Origin: Darksidea phi
Lineage: Eukaryota; Ascomycota; Dothideomycetes; Pleosporales; Lentitheciaceae
Reading direction: 5' to 3'
Assembly: GCA_030770425.1 (NCBI GenBank)
Contig: JASJFT010000037.1
Location: 224,791-288,790 of the forward strand
Length of the DNA: 64,000 bases
Position 1 is the stretch's first letter; each line of letters opens with the position of its first letter. The position numbers were made by a program, and so were the translations under genes. Shown one piece after another: positions 60,588-64,000 of the stretch. The notes under the pieces were generated by a model. The model saw nothing but the letters and a program-made list of their open reading frames with translations. It was not told the origin of the DNA and ran no database searches.

Positions 60588-62836
60588 CTACTCCTCTTCA
60601 TCCTCGCCCTTGTCTACCCGGACTTCCTTCCTTTCTGAAGTACCGTTATATTCCCCATTGTAGAATCTTTCGATACTATCGTCCTCTTCTGAATCAGCCC
60701 ATGCAAATAGACTAACCTCCGCTATTCCTTTGTTCTTTTTTGATCGACTCCATAGCCTGTTCTTCAAATCACCGAGCGCACCCTCATCAGCTAGTATGCA
60801 ATCACCCTCCCACGGTACTACTGTTATCCCATCCACCATACATATATCGAAAAAATCCTTCAGCGCCGTATCCCTTGTGATCTGCTTCAGGCATTGGGAA
60901 CCGTCGTCGCGGCGTAGGGCGATCGTTCGATAGACGTTTTCTAGTCGAATTGAGGTCTTGGGCGGCTCTAATAGTTAGTACTCTATCCTGTATCTAGCCT
61001 TCTGCGTATAGAGGATTTCAAACTTACTACATTATCTTGTGTCGCATCCTTCTCCTCTAGGCCCATCTCTTCGGTACCTGTTATTTGATGGATGCTTCTA
61101 TCGCCGCTTAGGCCAACCAAATCTGACATGTCGTTTGCGTAGTCGTTTGCCGCGATTGGCATGTGCACCGGCTCGAGATCTGCTTTGCTTGTATACCTCC
61201 TCATTCCTTCCTTGATCATTTTAGCAACTAGGTCTTGTCTCTCTTTGCATTGATTATTCCACTGTGCAAGCAGTGTCGTGTATGCCCCTACCTTACGTTA
61301 GGCTCTGTACGTGTTTAGGACTAGTACGTACCTTGCAGCAATGCCCCGGTCCCGGATGTTACTTGGCATTTGCCCGACTTCCACTCTCTGATTGTCCACC
61401 ACATTAGGGCCGCAATAAAGCATACCGTTGTACCGCTTAGTACCCTGAAATATTGCGTGCCTCCAGGAAGTACTGCTAATGCCTCCTGGCCCTTCCCCCA
61501 TAACGTAGACGTCAGTGCTAACTGAATACCCTTGTTCAAGAACTGCCTTCGGTTGGGCTGTATTAATTAGCGTATGCCACGTATCGCTACATCCAGATCT
61601 TACCTTTTCCGGGTCTTCCGCAATGAAGGTGAACCCGTCAAGCAACTTCTCTACCCTTCCTGTAGTCCTTTCTCTATCTGCTGCGTCGAAACCGTATTCA
61701 CCGCCTATTATCCGTCGTATCTTCTGTATGGTCTGCGTGCGAAAGGCAGTAGCCTGAAGCCCTAGCTAGTAGGGTGTTATCTTTCGTACTCTCTCCCACA
61801 GTAGCTTTTGACGGGTAATACTTACCTCAGCTATTACCTGTGAGGTAGGTAATTCAGAGGTATACCCTCTAATCTCCACGTCCAAGCTGTCTCGTGCCTC
61901 CTGCCAAACTCTCACTACAAAGTGTGCGAACGGTCCCTCTGTTGAGCCAAACCACGGATGAATAGTATGGCTGCCATACGTCTCGCCGTGGACCATCCTA
62001 GATAGTACCATCGTCCTGGCTAGTTTGTAGAGAGGTAGGTCGTTCTCTCGTATATGTGCGTATTTTGATGGGCGGGTCGATGGACGGATCGAACTAATCG
62101 AGGTGTAGCTCGTGTAGCTCGTGAGCTCTGATCTCGCATCCGTTTCGTCGTGTGGTCGTTTGCGGTTGTCGTTCTCCGCGATCAATACATCATTTGTATC
62201 TATATCCGCATTAATTTCCCACAGTCCTACCTTTTCCGTAGGGCTCATCCCAATGATCGAACCTCGACATGCAGTTGCGGCGTGGGAAGAAGCGCTGGTG
62301 AATGAGGTATTCAGTTCGGCGATATTGGAACTGCTACGCGGTAGGTCGGATGATGATTGAGGCGTGTCATTTGATGCCTCAGTCGGCTTAGTTGATGCCT
62401 CAGTCGGCTTAGTTGATGCCTCAGTCGGCTTAGGCCTTGCCAAACCCTACGCGGAAGTTAGAAACTAGAGATCATGGGTACCTAGTTGTGTGCCTTACTC
62501 GTGTGTAGCTGTTAGGGGGGTTCTTTTTCCTTGACTCGGGTGGCACTATCTTTACACGCTTTTCGGCGGTAGGAACGGTATCGCTAGTTGCTTTGCGTTT
62601 CGCCAACGCTGTTGCCTGTATATCCGTGTCTATCAGCGCTGCGCACTAGAGGGCGTCTTCTTGGTTGCCTTGCCTCGTCTTTCCTAGACTTTCTGGGCCG
62701 CATGCCGGGTGTAGGCATTTCTTTAGTAGGGATATAGCCGTATTGATGATATCCGCGATGGGTTGATGGTGTTTTGTCTGAAAGGCTGCTCTGCAAACTC
62801 TGATGTGGCACCGCTTCGCTGCCGGTCTAGCTTAAT
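60588..62836 (-). CDS. Multi-exon gene with DUF6532-like domain; 5' end unresolved
   Basis: Six exons follow each other in frame: 62499-62645, 61826-62446, 61604-61753, 61332-61557, 61028-61287 and 60588-60965, giving 593 residues to TAG. Introns are 44-72 nt, GT-AG, and most have clear branch sites (TACTAAC in the last, CTAAC or CTAAT in others). Residues after about 50 are polar with three KPTEAST repeats. The second half, from about GSHTIHPWFGS through LALTSTLWGKGQEALAVLPG and ALMWWTIREWKSG to LLAQWNNQ, resembles DUF6532, a fungal domain of unknown function; this is my recollection, not a search. Upstream in the same frame, 62836 to 62649 also looks coding (IADIINTAISLLKKCLHPAC, then KTRQGNQEDAL) but is cut from the rest by TAG at 62646-62648. 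That TAG is either an intron end (CTAG) or a nonsense codon, so the start is not assigned. Confidence 0.6.
62371..62433 (-). repeat. 21-base coding tandem repeat, three copies
   Basis: Three near-exact 21-base units that encode KPTEAST on the minus strand in the DUF6532-like gene. Confidence 0.9.
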
Positions 62837-63202
62837 AAGGACAAGTAGCGCGCGGCTTTGGACAAGTAGCGCACGGCTTTGGACAAGTAACGTCCGCCTA
62901 AGGACAACTTGTTCGTACGCTCTTTCGCGATGATTGCTTGTCGCTTCTCGCCTATTAGAGTAGCATTAAAGCTGTGAACGTTTCGGATAATGAATGCGCG
63001 GTAGGATGGTTTTTATTCTATCCAATGCCCTGGTTCCGTACTGTGGCCAACAGTACAAACCTACATTATCCGAGATAGGATAACCGTCTAGTTGTCGTGG
63101 TGTGTATGTATTGCACAGGGCCACTCGAAGTAGTTGTAAACATGGGTCGTGTGTGGGTTCGCATATTCGTATCTCGCCCTCATGATCTTCCATTATGTCC
63201 CC
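62837..63202 (-). other. Stretch with 21-base repeat and uncertain frames
   Basis: Bases 62839-62901 hold three 21-base units beginning GGACAAGTAGCG, with part of a fourth. On the minus strand they translate as YLSKA(V/A)R repeats within an open stretch (FNATLIGEKRQAIIAKERTN before them), so this could be a further upstream exon. A 75-codon frame at 62966-63193 starts ten bases after the stop of the next gene; its reality is doubtful. Confidence 0.45.
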
Positions 63203-63694
63203 TCATTCTGCTTCTGTTGGTTCTGTTGTTTGGCTTCCGCTGTGCGATGTCGGTGATAATGGTACAGTCTGACTGGTATGCTTGCCGTACGTGTTTTTGG
63301 TTGGGATGAGGGTTTCCGCGGGTACGGCCGTCGTGTGCCTAGTTGCGCTTTCATCTATCTTCCGATCGTTCTCATCTTCCACCTTATTCGACGGCCGTGC
63401 CCGGAGTCTGCTTCGGCGAATATTGCTGTTTACTCGTTGTGCTAATCGCCTTATATTTGAATTCAGGGTACTGTCTGGCACGCGACTTAACGCGCGAGAG
63501 TATTTCGTCTTAATGAGTCGCCCTATCCGTGTTGTCTCTGCCTTCGCTTTAATGCTGCGTAGTTGCATGCCTAGCAATCCAGAATCCTTCATATATTTCT
63601 CCATGTCGTCGTATATCGATTCGTATTGTGTGTTGTCGAGTCTGAGTTCGCGTTTCACGATATCGGTGGGCGGAGTCTTTCGTCGGGTCGCCAT
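63203..63694 (-). CDS. Hypothetical protein, 163 residues, basic
   Basis: A single open frame starts at ATG 63694. No family is recognised. The first 110 residues look ordered and helical, rich in Arg/Lys (DIVKRELRLDNTQYESIYDD, then IRRLAQRVNSNIRRSRLRAR). The last 50 are Thr/Ser/Pro-rich and disordered. There is no signal peptide or membrane segment. The basic helical character would suit a nucleic-acid-binding protein, but that is only an impression. It is oriented the same way as the DUF6532-like gene and could be an upstream exon of it or an independent neighbour. I keep it separate because the frame closes with TGA and no obvious donor was found. Confidence 0.45.
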   Translation of the reverse strand: MATRRKTPPTDIVKRELRLDNTQYESIYDDMEKYMKDSGLLGMQLRSIKAKAETTRIGRLIKTKYSRALSRVPDSTLNSNIRRLAQRVNSNIRRSRLRARPSNKVEDENDRKIDESATRHTTAVPAETLIPTKNTYGKHTSQTVPLSPTSHSGSQTTEPTEAE

Positions 63695-64000
63695 CTTGTG
63701 GTGCGTGGGTTTCGTACGCCGTGCTGCTTGCTATTACAAATAATAGCTCTTTACTGAAATGCGCGTTATTCGTATTGCTGCTATAATAGGTGTGGAGTGT
63801 CGTGCGGGAAGGTCGGTGTGATAGAGGTTTGCTGGTGAAGCCAGGGCGGCTACAGACCTCGGCTAAGTGCTTGGCAGATCTGTTTTCAACTTCTACTTCA
63901 TACTGTTGCCCAAAATACGCTTTTTCCTGGAGAGTCTGCTTGCATTGTTCTGCAGAAAGGCCATTATCATACTGTCGCCCACAGTTTACTTTTCCTGGAG
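63695..64000. other. Window end with repeated motif
   Basis: No gene. Two copies of the TACTGT...-type motif begin at 63901 and 63970. Each is followed by a TTTTCCTGGAG run, giving a repeat of about 30 bases at 69-base spacing. Confidence 0.5.

Noticed and set aside
59941..64000. Telomere or subtelomeric repeat at the right end
   Set aside because: No TTAGGG array is present; the small repeats are of other kinds.

Overview
The window reads as nuclear DNA of a filamentous ascomycete, most likely a dothideomycete; the class is an inference. Genes are spaced 0.3-2.4 kb apart. They carry short GT-AG introns of about 45-80 nt, often with CTAAC/CTAAT-like branch sites. The proteins are fungal families: Rax2, Aim6-like, HET, DUF2985, PEBP, TDT/Mae1, GT34 and mitochondrial citrate carrier. 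There are no bacterial operons, no CRISPR and no tRNA or rRNA gene that I could recognise.

The first 41 kb is ordinary gene-bearing sequence. In order it holds: the 3' end of a SnoaL-like protein; a large disordered protein; a four-exon MFS drug transporter; the polarity marker Rax2; three tandem paralogues of an F-box-like (DUF7730/2EXR-type) family, the third decayed; a TDT-family organic-anion transporter; a tiny secreted pentapeptide-repeat protein; an FAD oxidoreductase; a PEBP protein; a GT34 glycosyltransferase pseudogene; a secreted protein that appears to join an unknown Cys domain to an Aim6-like phosphodiesterase; a DUF2985 membrane protein; a HET-domain gene; and a complete GH2 beta-galactosidase.

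From 42 to 50 kb the sequence is decaying. A short-chain dehydrogenase has lost its catalytic Tyr, and an otherwise full-length FAD monooxygenase carries a single TAG stop. An atypical Rossmann protein looks intact, a zinc-type alcohol dehydrogenase lacks its 5' part, and a mitochondrial citrate carrier is cut off at 50.05 kb.

From 50.05 to 59.94 kb lies a very AT-rich block with no open frame of 60 codons or more. CA and TG dinucleotides are almost absent while CG survives, which is the expected outcome of saturating repeat-induced point mutation (RIP, CpA to TpA). Two degenerate tandem arrays sit inside it. Nearly all nonsense codons found in pseudogenes elsewhere in the window are TAG, which the same mutation creates from CAG or TGG. 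This suggests RIP or RIP leakage outside the block.

From 59.94 to 64 kb base composition returns to normal. A five-intron gene with excellent splice signals encodes a protein whose second half resembles DUF6532. A small hypothetical gene lies next to it. The area is rich in short repeats, including six copies of a near-palindromic TACTGT...ACAGTA motif.

All introns were placed by eye from splice motifs and reading-frame continuity. No search or alignment was run, and family assignments rest on recognised motifs.
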